Under the pieces are notes generated by a model that was given only the letters and a program-made list of their open reading frames with translations, made no database searches and was not told the origin of the DNA. From positions 25,512 through 89,511 of the forward strand of contig JAZUMF010000023.1 of NCBI GenBank assembly GCA_045603485.1: a stretch of 64,000 nt of DNA. Reading direction: 5' to 3'. This document shows positions 17,112-26,376 of the stretch, piece after piece (position 1 is the stretch's first letter; each line of letters starts with the position of its first letter). The DNA is from RGIG5952 sp045603485 (GTDB lineage: Bacteria; Verrucomicrobiota; Kiritimatiellia; RFP12; JAAYLN01). The translations under genes were made by a program, and so were the position numbers.

Positions 17112-18266
17112 TTATTGCAAAAGTGCATCGGCGAGAGACTCCAGTGAAGCGCGTGATTCGTCTGAAAGTGCTGAGCGAATGGTGACAATCGGCTCTAGTA
17201 TTTTGACATCCTTGGCGCCCGCTAAAAGTGACTGCATTACCTTTGCCGCCATAGGAGCCCAAGAACCATTTTCAATCAAGCCAACGGTGCGCTTTTGATA
17301 ATTACGCTCAGTCAAGTGGTTGATAAATGTCCGCATAAAGGGGAATATTTCGCAGTTGTAGGTCGTCGTCGCCAAAACGAGCTTGCCATAGCGGAAGGCA
17401 TCCTCAACGGCTTCTGCCATATCGTCACGGGCAAGGTCGGTGACGGTGACTTTGGGGCATCCGCGGGCTTTAAGCATATCGGCAAGAAGCGTTACTGCTT
17501 CCTTCGTGTGGCCGTAAACGGATGTATATGCGATTACTACGCCCTCACTCTCAACTGAATAAGAACTCCAAATATTGTAGAGATTCAGATAATATCCGAG
17601 ATTTTCATCAAGTACAGGGCCGTGCAACGGGCAAATCTTGGCAATATCGAGAGCAGCCGCCTTTTTGAGCAAAGCCTGAACAGGGGCACCATATTTGCCG
17701 ACAATACCGATATAGTAGCGACGAGCCTCACAGGCCCAATCCTCATCGGCATCGAGAGCACCGAATTTTCCAAAGCCGTCAGCCGAGAAAAGCACCTTAT
17801 CCAAAGAGTCGTAAGTGACAATAACCTCAGGCCAGTGAACCATCGGCGCCGCAACAAAAGTAAGAACATGATGACCAAGGTCAAGCGTGTCACCTTCCTT
17901 AACGACAATTTGACGCTCTTGCCAGTCGGTACCAAAAAAGGCCTTCATCATAGCAAATGCTTTAGCTGATGAAACAATCGTCGCCTCGGGAAATGCGGCC
18001 ATAAAGTTTGCAATATTTGCAGAATGATCCGGCTCCATGTGCTGAACAATAAGGTAATCAGGTTTGCGGCCGCTCAATGCCTTGGTTAAGTTGTCAAGCC
18101 ATTCCTCGCCAAAGTTGGCGTCAACAGTGTCCATAACCGCAATCTTATCGTCCAAAATGGCATACGAATTGTATGACATTCCATTTGGTACAACATACTG
18201 CCCTTCAAAAAGGTCTATCTCATGGTCATTAACACCGATGTAGACGATGTCATTCGTAATCTTCAT
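17112..18266 (-). CDS. Flavodiiron protein (O2/NO reductase)
   Basis: A 384-residue protein. The N-terminal metallo-beta-lactamase-like domain carries diiron ligands H76-x-E78-x-D80-H81, with downstream histidines in MVHWPEVIV and CPLHGPVL. The C-terminal flavodoxin domain begins about residue 250 with the FMN loop YTSVYGHTKEA. Such proteins reduce oxygen to water, or nitric oxide to N2O, using rubredoxin or similar donors, and protect anaerobes. No rubredoxin gene is adjacent. ATG 18266 is chosen because AAGGAG lies about 10 bases upstream; an in-frame start at 18293 is less likely. Soluble, no signal peptide. Confidence 0.94.
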   Translation of the reverse strand: MKITNDIVYIGVNDHEIDLFEGQYVVPNGMSYNSYAILDDKIAVMDTVDANFGEEWLDNLTKALSGRKPDYLIVQHMEPDHSANIANFMAAFPEATIVSSAKAFAMMKAFFGTDWQERQIVVKEGDTLDLGHHVLTFVAAPMVHWPEVIVTYDSLDKVLFSADGFGKFGALDADEDWACEARRYYIGIVGKYGAPVQALLKKAAALDIAKICPLHGPVLDENLGYYLNLYNIWSSYSVESEGVVIAYTSVYGHTKEAVTLLADMLKARGCPKVTVTDLARDDMAEAVEDAFRYGKLVLATTTYNCEIFPFMRTFINHLTERNYQKRTVGLIENGSWAPMAAKVMQSLLAGAKDVKILEPIVTIRSALSDESRASLESLADALLQ

Positions 18267-18333
18267 GTCTTCATTCTCCTTTAAATTAAACAATATATTA
18301 TATCACAATAATGTTTTTTTCGCCGCTCCGCGG

Positions 18334-18355
18334 TGTCAGACTATTACACTTGACA
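18334..18355 (-). repeat. 22-base REP-like element, copy 1 (inverted)
   Basis: A 22-base element with 5-bp inverted ends TGTCA...TGACA and core AGTGTAATAGTC on the minus strand. It lies 54 bases before the RAYT gene in the opposite orientation to the two copies behind that gene (19694 and 19799). All three copies are identical. Confidence 0.8.
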
Positions 18356-18409
18356 TTATCTCTTTTATCTAATATACTTATTACACAATCTAAAAATAAG
18401 GAGTCAATT

Positions 18410-19393
18410 ATGCGTAAGCCACGAATCAAAAATGACGGAGAAGGTTACTACCACATCGTAAGCCGCTGCGCCCTACAGCAGTTTCTATTAAACCCTGAAG
18501 GCAAGTCTGTCTTTGTCGACATGCTTCGCCGTATAGCCATCTTCAGCGGTATAGAGCTACTCAACTATTGCGTAATGGACAACCATTTTCATATCCTTGC
18601 CCATGTTCCAATACCAACCGAGATTACTGAAGAAATGCTGATTTATCGCGTAAAGACCCTCTACGGAGCAGATCAGGCGCAATCCCACAAAGACAGATGG
18701 ATAATGTACCGCCACGGCAACCACCTGAAACGACTAGAAGAAGAGCAGATGATGCTCAAACGCCGTATGGGCGATATCACTCCATTTATACAAAACCTCA
18801 AACAACGCTTCTCAATCTGGTATCACGCCCACAATCCAAATACAGGCTCCATGTGGGAAGGACGCTTCTATAGTACACTTCTAGAAGGCACTGCCCATAC
18901 CCTTTCAACCGTATCTGCCTACATTGACTTAAATCCCGTTCGTGCAGGCATAGTAAACGACCCCAAAGACTACAAATGGTCAGGCTACGCCTCAGCCCTG
19001 CGCGGCAACTCCAATGCAATGCACGGCATAGCACGCATCTACAATCCAGACGCCAAAGTCTCTGACTTCAAAAAACACATAGAAACCTACCGTCAAAAGC
19101 TCTATCTAAGCGGCTCAGATGTATTCACAGCCGAAAAGATACAAGAGATAATTGATAAAAAAGGCGAACTGCCACTGCAAATCCTCTTACGCTGCAAAGT
19201 CCGCCACTTCACCTGTGGAGCAATCTTCGGCTCAAAAGACTTTGTCGATGAACAGGTGGCAAAACACAAATATGCCTTCAGCCTCGGTAGAAAAACAGGT
19301 GCAAGAGGCATCGGACTATGTAAAAACTGGGATGGTATAAAGCTATATTCAGCAAGAGACCTCCAAAAATCCCCAGTTTCATTCCAAGGCTAA
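18410..19393 (+). CDS. REP-associated tyrosine transposase (RAYT, Y1/IS200-like)
   Basis: A 327-residue protein of the Y1 transposase superfamily (TnpA_REP). The HUH motif is H59-F-H61 in VMDNHFHILAH and the probable catalytic tyrosine is Tyr138 in RFSIWYHAH, followed by MWEGRFYSTLLE and YIDLNPVRAGIV, strongly typical of RAYTs. Such enzymes nick single-stranded DNA at short palindromic REP sequences and are usually single-copy and domesticated. Here identical 22-base elements flank the gene on both sides in inverted orientation. ATG 18410 follows AAGGAG. The C-terminal 100 residues are longer than in minimal RAYTs and may bind DNA (inference). Base composition is like the neighbours. Confidence 0.93.
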   Translation: MRKPRIKNDGEGYYHIVSRCALQQFLLNPEGKSVFVDMLRRIAIFSGIELLNYCVMDNHFHILAHVPIPTEITEEMLIYRVKTLYGADQAQSHKDRWIMYRHGNHLKRLEEEQMMLKRRMGDITPFIQNLKQRFSIWYHAHNPNTGSMWEGRFYSTLLEGTAHTLSTVSAYIDLNPVRAGIVNDPKDYKWSGYASALRGNSNAMHGIARIYNPDAKVSDFKKHIETYRQKLYLSGSDVFTAEKIQEIIDKKGELPLQILLRCKVRHFTCGAIFGSKDFVDEQVAKHKYAFSLGRKTGARGIGLCKNWDGIKLYSARDLQKSPVSFQG

Positions 19394-19693
19394 GCAAAAA
19401 TCCCGACAAAATACCACCAACTTCAACGGAGCCTACCGCCCCGAATGGGGAAGTGTATCTAAAAATCTCGCCAAAGACCTTTTTTGAGAGTATAGATGTT
19501 GCTAGATACACAAAAATGTGCCACTTTTGCCAGTATCCAATACCAAATTCCAATATTATCAGAGTCGGCGGAGATGTATTAGCTTTGTAGTTTAAGAATA
19601 ATTGCGGTTGTTTTAGGAAATGAGATTCTAGATTGAGTTAATTCTTAGCATGAAGTTAAATTTTGGGCTCAATATAGCAAGACATGAGCGGAA

Positions 19694-19715
19694 TGTCAAG
19701 TGTAATAGTCTGACA
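19694..19715 (+). repeat. 22-base REP-like element, copy 2
   Basis: Identical to the element at 18334-18355 but in the opposite orientation: TGTCA, core AGTGTAATAGTC, TGACA. Confidence 0.8.
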
Positions 19716-19798
19716 CTTATAAGCCGATGGGCTACAATTTGAATAAATCTTAACTTTAAGTTGAATCATGGGTTGAGTATAGTAAGCATGAGGCGGGA

Positions 19799-19820
19799 TG
19801 TCAAGTGTAATAGTCTGACA
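19799..19820 (+). repeat. 22-base REP-like element, copy 3
   Basis: Identical to copy 2 and in the same orientation, 105 bases further on. The two copies and their upstream flanks form a direct repeat. Confidence 0.8.
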
Positions 19821-20454
19821 CTCAAAATTATCGCAGGCTAACACGCCCGCGCGGCAAAATTAATAAAAGACTCAATGGTAAATAAAGTGACTATTAGGTT
19901 TGATATTTTGCCAAAAACTTGACTAAATAATTACCATGGCTTAAGCAAAGTTTGCAAGTGGAGTCAGTATGATAGTTTGCGAGTTTTACATTTTTTTCTT
20001 ATGCAGCGAAGCTCTAAGACATAAGACTTGTAAGACTTCAGACATCCGCTTATTTACGGACTTTATTAGGCGGCTGGGGTAACATACGAGCGGATTATTT
20101 CTGGGATAATGTGATAAAGTGGCAAAAATTTTTGCAAGAAAAATGGAGTACAATCCGCCAATATATAATGTTGGGTAGATGCTGAAATGCATTTTTGTGT
20201 TAAGTGTAAACCCAAAACCACATACGGTTGACAATAATGTTTTAACGGAGGTATAATTTATTTGATTTAAATACTGGTCGTAGCACAAGAAACGGCCGGA
20301 TTCTCCACCTAGAAGAACGGGAGAGAGAAAATAGAGGATGGGCAACCTGACCTCTATGCGTACGCAATCTTGCGTATTTGGCTTTATCTGAAAATCGCCA
20401 ATTTTCCAAGTAAAGAGCTGAATATGTAAGATGCGCTATGTGGAATATTCCGCG

Positions 20455-20530
20455 TGGCGTGTCTTTTATTCGTGTTTTTTACAAGGCGTTTGGCGATGCC
20501 TCAGATAGAATATGAATTAAAGGCACGCCA
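20455..20530 (+). promoter_or_regulatory. Imperfect inverted repeat upstream of the Sel1 gene
   Basis: TGGCGTGTCTTTTATTC (20455-20471) is nearly complementary to GAATTAAAGGCACGCCA (20514-20530), with two or three mismatches and a 42-base loop. A T7 run follows at 20533-20539. It could be a terminator, an attenuator or the leader structure of the gene starting at 20589. Confidence 0.35.
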
Positions 20531-20588
20531 CATTTTTTTGCACTGAATGTAACGTGTTTTTGTCTGTAGGTGCAAAAAGGAATAGATA

Positions 20589-22610
20589 ATGAAAAACTTT
20601 ACAATCACAAAAAGTGCCTTATTGGGCATTGCTATAATTGCTTTGACTATTACATGTCCTATTTATTCGTTTGGTAGTGATAGCGGGGATGATATAACAA
20701 AAAGGCTTACTCTTAAAGCGGAACAGGGCGATGCGGTGGCTCAGTTTAATCTTGGCTTGAAGTATGCCAACGGTCAAGGCGTAGCACAAGACTACACTAA
20801 GGCAGTCTATTGGTACACAAAAGCAGCCGAGCAAGGTAATGCTGGCGCGCAGAATAATCTTGGCGTTATGTATGAAAATGGCCAAGGCGTAGCGCAAGAC
20901 TACACTAAGGCAGTCTATTGGTACACGAAGTCAGCGGAGCAGGGGAATGCACAGGCACAGTTTAATCTTGGCTTGAACTATGAAAATGGCCGAGGCGTAG
21001 CGCAAGACTACACTAAGGCAGTCTATTGGTTCACAAAAGCAGCCGAGCAAGGTAATGCCACAGCGCAGAATAATCTTGGTATGAAGTATGAAAATGGTCA
21101 AGGCGTAGCACAAGACTACATTAAGGCGGCCTATTGGTACACGAAGTCAGCCGAGCAAGGGAATGTTCAGGCACAGTTTAATCTTGGAGCAATGTATAAC
21201 AATGGTCAAGGCGTAGCACAAGACTACATCAAGGCAGTCTATTGGTACACAAAGTCAGCCGAGCAAGGGAATGTCCAGGCACAGTTTAATCTTGGAGCAA
21301 TGTATGCCAAAGGCCAAGGCGTAGCGCAAGACTACACCAAGGCAGTCTATTGGTACACAAAGTCAGCGGAGCAGGGTAATGCTTTTGCGCAGAATAATCT
21401 TGGCTTGAAGTATGAAAATGGCCAAGGCGTAGCGCAAGACTACACTAAGGCAGTTGAGTGGTACACAAAGGCAGCCGAGCAAGGTAATGCTGTTGCGCAG
21501 TGTAATCTTGGCTTTATGTATGAAAAAGGTCAAGGCCCAAACTACACGAAGGCAGTATATTGGTACACAAAGGCCGCAGAGCAGGGGCATGCCAGGGCTC
21601 AGTTTAATCTTGGCGTGAAGTATCACAATGGCCAAGGCGTAGCACAAGACTACACCAAGGCAGTTGAGTGGTACACAAAGGCCGCAGAACAGGGGCATTC
21701 TGATGCACAAAATAATCTCGGAGCGATGTATGGAAATGGCCAAGGTGTATCGCAAGACTACATCAAGGCAGTTGAGTGGTACACAAAGGCCGCAGAGCAG
21801 AACCATGTTCTTGCACAGAATAATCTTGGAGTGATGTATGAAAATGGCCTAGGCGTAGCACAAGACTACACCAAGGCAGTTGAGTGGTACACAAAGTCCG
21901 CAGAACAGGGGCATTCTGATGCACAAAATAATCTTGGCTTTATGTATGCCAATGGCAAAGGCGTAGCGCAAGACTACGCTAAGGCTGTTGAGTTGTACAC
22001 AAAGTCAGCTGAGCAAGGTAATGCCAGGGCACAGAATAATCTTGGGTTTATGTATGCCAATGGCCGAGGCATAGCGCAAGACTACACTAAGGCCGTTGAG
22101 TGCTACACGAAGTCAGCAGAGCAGGGTGATGTCCTTGCACAGAATAATCTTGGAGTGATGTATGAAAATGGCCAAGGCGTAACGCAAGACTACACTAAGG
22201 CAGTCTATTGGTATACGAAGTCAGCGGAGCAGGGTAATGCCATGGCGCAGAATAAACTTGGCTTTATGTATACCAATGGCCAAGGCGTAGCACAAGACTA
22301 CACTAAGGCATTTGAGTGGTACACGAAAGCCGCTGAGCAAGGGAATGTAATTGCGCAGAATAAACTTGGTTTTATTTATGTAAACGGCCTAGGCGTAGTA
22401 CGGGACTACACGAAGGCGATAGATTGGTACACAAAGGCCGCAGAGCAGGGGCATGCGGTTGCAGAGTTTAATCTTGGCGTGATGTATGACAAAGGCAGAG
22501 GTGTTGCACAAGATTATACCAAGGCGGTTAAATGGTACACAAAGTCAGCCGAGCAGGGGCATCCGTATTCACAAAAAAGACTTAACAGTTTAAAATCCTT
22601 GGCTAAATAA
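20589..22610 (+). CDS. Secreted Sel1-repeat protein (17 repeats)
   Basis: A 673-residue protein. A hydrophobic signal segment (about residues 9-30, ending CPIYSFG) is followed by 17 nearly identical 36-residue Sel1 repeats and a partial eighteenth. The consensus is AEQGNAxAQNNLGxMYxNG then QGVAQDYTKAVxWYTKA. Repeat 8 lacks four residues (GQGPNYTKA). Sel1 repeats form a helical solenoid for protein-protein contacts, often in the periplasm or in host-interaction proteins. The DNA repeat unit is 108 bases and unusually uniform, which points to recent expansion or gene conversion. An AAAAAGGA site precedes the ATG. The binding partner is unknown. Confidence 0.92.
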   Translation: MKNFTITKSALLGIAIIALTITCPIYSFGSDSGDDITKRLTLKAEQGDAVAQFNLGLKYANGQGVAQDYTKAVYWYTKAAEQGNAGAQNNLGVMYENGQGVAQDYTKAVYWYTKSAEQGNAQAQFNLGLNYENGRGVAQDYTKAVYWFTKAAEQGNATAQNNLGMKYENGQGVAQDYIKAAYWYTKSAEQGNVQAQFNLGAMYNNGQGVAQDYIKAVYWYTKSAEQGNVQAQFNLGAMYAKGQGVAQDYTKAVYWYTKSAEQGNAFAQNNLGLKYENGQGVAQDYTKAVEWYTKAAEQGNAVAQCNLGFMYEKGQGPNYTKAVYWYTKAAEQGHARAQFNLGVKYHNGQGVAQDYTKAVEWYTKAAEQGHSDAQNNLGAMYGNGQGVSQDYIKAVEWYTKAAEQNHVLAQNNLGVMYENGLGVAQDYTKAVEWYTKSAEQGHSDAQNNLGFMYANGKGVAQDYAKAVELYTKSAEQGNARAQNNLGFMYANGRGIAQDYTKAVECYTKSAEQGDVLAQNNLGVMYENGQGVTQDYTKAVYWYTKSAEQGNAMAQNKLGFMYTNGQGVAQDYTKAFEWYTKAAEQGNVIAQNKLGFIYVNGLGVVRDYTKAIDWYTKAAEQGHAVAEFNLGVMYDKGRGVAQDYTKAVKWYTKSAEQGHPYSQKRLNSLKSLAK

Positions 22611-22666
22611 TCCCTGTATCGGGTACGATGAGTAGTGGGCAGGGGGCATAGCGGGCATCTTTGGAG

Positions 22667-22696
22667 GCTATGCTCCCGAAGAGCAGGGAGCATAGC
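22667..22696 (+). terminator. Perfect hairpin downstream of the Sel1 gene
   Basis: GCTATGCTCCC (22667-22677) pairs perfectly with GGGAGCATAGC (22686-22696) around an 8-base loop. It has no T-run, so it may be an RNA-stabilising or rho-assisted end rather than a classic intrinsic terminator. The rest of 22611-22877 shows nothing else. Confidence 0.45.
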
Positions 22697-22877
22697 AAGC
22701 GTGGCTTGGGCCGACCTAGAACTATTAATGAAATTTCATTTTCGGTAGCAAATTCTATTATTTATTGGGCAGCATTGCCGACTCTGTAGTAGGTTGCGGA
22801 ATCAATATTGTTTGGTAATTTGTTGAGATAACCTTTAATGGCTTGAAACAATACTGATGTGACAACTTTTCAGAAAT

Positions 22878-24197
22878 TTAAATTGGGGCTGTTTCAAAAT
22901 TGGTTGATTCAATCTCAATTTTTGTTTGGACACCATCGATTTTTTCGGCGGTGTACGGGATGTCACCACTCCAAGAGCGGATTAGTGGACCATCAACGCC
23001 TTTTACAGTGATATTCTCAAGTCTTACCTCTTTTAGGTGAGCGCATCTTAAAAATTCGGTTTGTTGGGTTCGGAATGTTATCTGGCAATTTTCCAGTATT
23101 AGGGTTGTCGGTATTTCGCTGTCACCATAGGCACAAAGCGACATGCCGACATCTTGGGCTTCTATTTCGGATAACTTAATGTCAGCGAGTGGGCGGTTTC
23201 GCTGCCATAGTTCGTTGCCGGAGAAGTTGTAGTGAATGAGTCTATCGATGCTTTTGCATTTGCATCGGCGTATTGTAATCTCTCCTGGTTGTTGCCGTAC
23301 GCTTTGCGTGAAGTCGGAGAAGTAGGTGAAGAAGGAGAGCATATTTCGCCTACCGGTGTTTTCTTCTCCATTGCCTCCTGCCTCTAAAATTGAGCGGGGA
23401 AGGCTGTGGCGAATAGGGTATATTCCAGGACCATGGGCTATGCAGTCTTCAATATTGACTCTTGTGCCTCCAAATCTGAATGCGCTGCAAGCTGTGTTTA
23501 GATCGCATTTTGATATGGAAACATCTTGGTTGTCAAATCCGGCAATGGCGTCGTCACCTGTGTGGAGGATGCAATTTTCTATATGAATGCGATCGCAGCC
23601 TCTGACATGGATACCATCATGTCCAGCGATAACTGTGAGATCTTTGAAGGTTAAATCCTGGCTCCACGCTATACGGAACGCCCAATTCCCTATGTGGCGT
23701 AATTCAATGCCGCTGAAGTGAAGACCCTTGCAGTTAAAGGCTGTTATTCCGTGAACTCCTCGCATGTGCTCTTCACCGATTGGATCAAATGAGTTGCGTC
23801 CGTCAATGTATGAATCGGGCTCTCCGGTTATTGAAGCATCAGTGGCATCCTGCAAACGGATAATGGCATTGTTCCAACGGCTTCCTGAGTCGGTGATGAA
23901 GCTGATGTCTTTGCGTTTATCGGCTGGTGTCCAAATGAGGTCTGGCTTGCAGAAGCCCTTCGGCATCGGCTCTATGTCGTCATTTGCCAGGGTGTAATAG
24001 TCGTCTGGGTTGCGGCTTGCTATCAGATGTGCGCCTGATTTGAGGTGTAGGTTGACATTACTGCGAAGACGGATTCCTTTTATGTGATATTCTCCTTTTT
24101 CTAAGGCAACAATACCTCCACCGTGAAGAAAGCATTTGTCTATCGCTTTTTGAATGTCGAGCGTAGAATCTTTTGAAGGAACAAGTGAAATTGTCAT
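22878..24197 (-). CDS. GH28-like right-handed beta-helix hydrolase
   Basis: A 439-residue parallel beta-helix protein. The N terminus (STLDIQKAIDKCFLHGGGIV) matches the start of polygalacturonase-type helices. The active-site region reads GHDGIHVRGCDRIHIENC followed by TGDDAIA, equivalent to the NTDG and DD motifs of GH28, with a shifted third motif. It should hydrolyse a galacturonan, rhamnogalacturonan or related polysaccharide. No signal peptide, so a cytoplasmic role on oligosaccharides is likely. It starts 10 bases after the GH27-like gene. ATG 24197 is preferred over an in-frame start at 24248 inside the preceding gene. Substrate uncertain. Confidence 0.85.
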   Translation of the reverse strand: MTISLVPSKDSTLDIQKAIDKCFLHGGGIVALEKGEYHIKGIRLRSNVNLHLKSGAHLIASRNPDDYYTLANDDIEPMPKGFCKPDLIWTPADKRKDISFITDSGSRWNNAIIRLQDATDASITGEPDSYIDGRNSFDPIGEEHMRGVHGITAFNCKGLHFSGIELRHIGNWAFRIAWSQDLTFKDLTVIAGHDGIHVRGCDRIHIENCILHTGDDAIAGFDNQDVSISKCDLNTACSAFRFGGTRVNIEDCIAHGPGIYPIRHSLPRSILEAGGNGEENTGRRNMLSFFTYFSDFTQSVRQQPGEITIRRCKCKSIDRLIHYNFSGNELWQRNRPLADIKLSEIEAQDVGMSLCAYGDSEIPTTLILENCQITFRTQQTEFLRCAHLKEVRLENITVKGVDGPLIRSWSGDIPYTAEKIDGVQTKIEIESTNFETAPI

Positions 24198-24207
24198 ATC
24201 AATTGCC

Positions 24208-25518
24208 TTAATATTGGTAGAAGCGACACTCTGACGGTTGTAAGTCAAAGTGGAGCTTTCCGTCTTTTACAATAAGTGGTTTTTGAGTCCAAACATCGCA
24301 AATGTTAGTTAAATCAACTGTGGGTGGAAGCTTTAACATTTCGATAGAAATGGAATAGCGGTGAGGCCGTTCCGGTCGGCGGTTGAATACGCCAAACCAC
24401 CCATGATTGGGATTGTCCTTTGACGGCGCAACGCGAATGTCTATAAGGCGTTCGCCAACAACTCGCTTGGCGCAGATACCGTTGCGGTTACATGCAAGAA
24501 CAGTGGGGTTGGTGACGAGCGAAATATCTTCGTCAGGGGAGAGTGTCAGTTCGCCTCCGAAGAATATTGGAGATGCGGAAAGTGCGCGCTGTGTTATAAA
24601 GGTGCGCTTTTCAAGAAGTGTAAGGTCTGACGGATGCTTGGCTGGTGGGAGCAGGGGGCCGGGGCCGGCCGGCTTTCTGCCCGGTTGGGCTGGTGGCGCA
24701 TCGCATTGAAGGATTCCAAAGGGAACCATATCAAGGTCGAGCCAAAAGTTTTTACCTCCGTTTTCTTGCCAGTGTTCCCATCGTTCAAAGGCGGCTTCCA
24801 AATCAGATGGCCTGTCCCAAATGTCTCCGGTTATGCGTACCATATCTGCATATTTGCTGTAAACGGGGACGAGATGCAGGTTGACAAAGTTGCCGGGAGA
24901 GAGACTTAAAACAATGGGGCGAGAGGCCTTTTCTATTGCTTTTGAAAAGGCTTCTATTTCATCGGGTTGCTCTGCGACATCGTCGAGCTTAATGAAGTCG
25001 ACTCCATTTTCATCAAAGTATTCTACTATGCTGTCGTAGTATTCTTGGGCTCCTGGCTTTGTCATATCTACGCCATAGTAGCGAGTTGACCATGAGCATA
25101 CATTGTCTTTGTCTACAATGTCGGCAACTTTGTAGCCAGTTCCTTTGATGGTTGTCTCTTTAGTGAGCGCTTCAACCGGAATACCGCGCATTTGATGGAT
25201 GCCGAATTTTATTCCATTCTTGTGGCAAGTATCTGAAATGAACTTTATACCATGAGGAAATTTGCGTTTGGAGGCTTGAGGTCTCCCGAAATCATCAACT
25301 ATGGCGTGCAGGTCTGCCGACGACTTTTTTGCGCGTTCGCAAAAGTATTCATCCAAGTACCAACCAGCATCAATGCAAAAGTATTCGTAACCGAATGGCT
25401 TTAGGCGTTTGACAAAGGCGTCAATATTGGCAAGGCACTTGGCCTCATCCATATCGGAATTCCAACAATCGTATGAATTGAAGCCTAGAAGCGGATATTG
25501 ACTTTTGGGAGCGCGCAT
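24208..25518 (-). CDS. GH27-like alpha-galactosidase
   Basis: A 436-residue clan GH-D enzyme. The N terminus LLGFNSYDCWN and CIDAGW match GH27/GH36 barrels. The nucleophile is Asp179 in DFIKLDD and the acid/base probably Asp232 in RITGDIWD. A Greek-key C-terminal domain ends the protein. It should remove terminal alpha-galactose (or alpha-N-acetylgalactosamine) residues. No signal peptide. It is second in a minus-strand set: DUF481 outer-membrane protein, this gene, GH28-like gene. The unusual KLDD in place of KYDNC suggests a divergent subfamily with a possibly different substrate. Confidence 0.88.
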   Translation of the reverse strand: MRAPKSQYPLLGFNSYDCWNSDMDEAKCLANIDAFVKRLKPFGYEYFCIDAGWYLDEYFCERAKKSSADLHAIVDDFGRPQASKRKFPHGIKFISDTCHKNGIKFGIHQMRGIPVEALTKETTIKGTGYKVADIVDKDNVCSWSTRYYGVDMTKPGAQEYYDSIVEYFDENGVDFIKLDDVAEQPDEIEAFSKAIEKASRPIVLSLSPGNFVNLHLVPVYSKYADMVRITGDIWDRPSDLEAAFERWEHWQENGGKNFWLDLDMVPFGILQCDAPPAQPGRKPAGPGPLLPPAKHPSDLTLLEKRTFITQRALSASPIFFGGELTLSPDEDISLVTNPTVLACNRNGICAKRVVGERLIDIRVAPSKDNPNHGWFGVFNRRPERPHRYSISIEMLKLPPTVDLTNICDVWTQKPLIVKDGKLHFDLQPSECRFYQY

Positions 25519-25542
25519 TTTTTTACCTGAGAAGTTGTTTTT

Positions 25543-26325
25543 TTACAGCTTGATGCGTATGCCAGCCTTGAGTGAGAGATCGTTCTTTTCTGAATCATCG
25601 GAAGGCATGCTGTTATAACGGTCAGTTGCGGTTAAGCGGAGGCTGAGATTTTCGGTTATCGGGCTTTCAATGCCAATTTCGCCATTGATTAGATACTTGT
25701 CGGAATCCTCGGTTGATGGGAGGTATTCGCAAGACTGCCAAATTTTTGCACCTTTGGCAAAGAGGTATTCGAATTTTTCTTTGTAGCGTATAGCAGTGTA
25801 GTAATCCGAGACTCTATCCTGCTTTTCCCAGATTCCTGCAAGACCTAGCTCAAAGGCGAATTTTAGGGTTTCGGTATCGACTATCTTAACCGCCAAACCA
25901 GGGCCTGTGACAAAGCGGTAGTCAATATCAGACATTTCGTCTGAAAATGCCGTTGCATTGAGGTAGATAGCCACCTTTTCATTGACATCCCTGCTGATAT
26001 CACCTTTTATCTCACCATTTTTTGCGGTAGTTTCTTTTTTATCATAAGTATGCTTAGTGCCGTCGGCATCGGTTATTGTTTCTTCCGATGTGGTGCGTGT
26101 GATAATTCCTTTGGCATTGACGGCATACTCAATTGTGTCGATTTTTTGCTTTATCTCAAAGCCGAAGGTGCCTGATTCGTTATCGGTGTTACCATCATTA
26201 AGCGCACCGCCAAGTGTAATTGAGATGTCAGGAGTTTTTTTGACTTCTGCTTCTTCAGCGAAGAGGGGTAGTGCAGTGGCGGAACAAATGAGAAGAGCGA
26301 TAAGCGAGATACGAGTGTAGTTCAT
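25543..26325 (-). CDS. DUF481-like outer-membrane beta-barrel protein
   Basis: A 260-residue protein with a clear signal peptide (about residues 1-23, ending LPLFAEE). It then shows alternating strands typical of an outer-membrane barrel, including GGALNDGNTDNESGTFGFEIK, as in the DUF481/YdiY group, and ends SLKAGIRIKL. YdiY-like proteins have no firm function. The signal sequence and barrel imply a Gram-negative envelope. It is the first gene of a set followed after 24 bases by a GH27-like and a GH28-like enzyme, so a role in glycan passage or sensing is possible (inference). No ribosome site is visible. Confidence 0.85.
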   Translation of the reverse strand: MNYTRISLIALLICSATALPLFAEEAEVKKTPDISITLGGALNDGNTDNESGTFGFEIKQKIDTIEYAVNAKGIITRTTSEETITDADGTKHTYDKKETTAKNGEIKGDISRDVNEKVAIYLNATAFSDEMSDIDYRFVTGPGLAVKIVDTETLKFAFELGLAGIWEKQDRVSDYYTAIRYKEKFEYLFAKGAKIWQSCEYLPSTEDSDKYLINGEIGIESPITENLSLRLTATDRYNSMPSDDSEKNDLSLKAGIRIKL

Positions 26326-26376
26326 GATGTGTAGTTGAAGTTGTAATGCTTGATGGAAAAAAAAGAGTTGAAAGGG

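Larger units (their letters stand above)
19394..20588. other. Gene-free interval with repeats
   Basis: About 1.2 kb without a convincing gene. It holds two 22-base REP-like elements, each inside a longer similar block with a conserved tract before the element (AATATAGCAAGACATGAG at 19671 and AGTATAGTAAGCATGAGG at 19776). It also has a segment TAGTTTGCGAGTTTTACA near 19974 that recurs in the repeat array at 44.4 and 45.3 kb, and a small hairpin TACGCAA/TTGCGTA at 20361-20376. Short frames here have no ribosome site or family resemblance. Confidence 0.6.

Noticed and set aside
19656..19844. Minus-strand frame of 62 residues with two QTITLDIP repeats
   Set aside because: It is the translation of the duplicated repeat blocks, with no ribosome site and no family resemblance.
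19986..20345. Minus-strand frame of 119 residues
   Set aside because: Composition looks random, no ribosome site, and it lies in a repeat-rich interval; not supported as a gene.
21363..21806. Minus-strand frame with CGLCVPLNCL repeats
   Set aside because: It is the mirror of the Sel1 repeats, not a separate gene.
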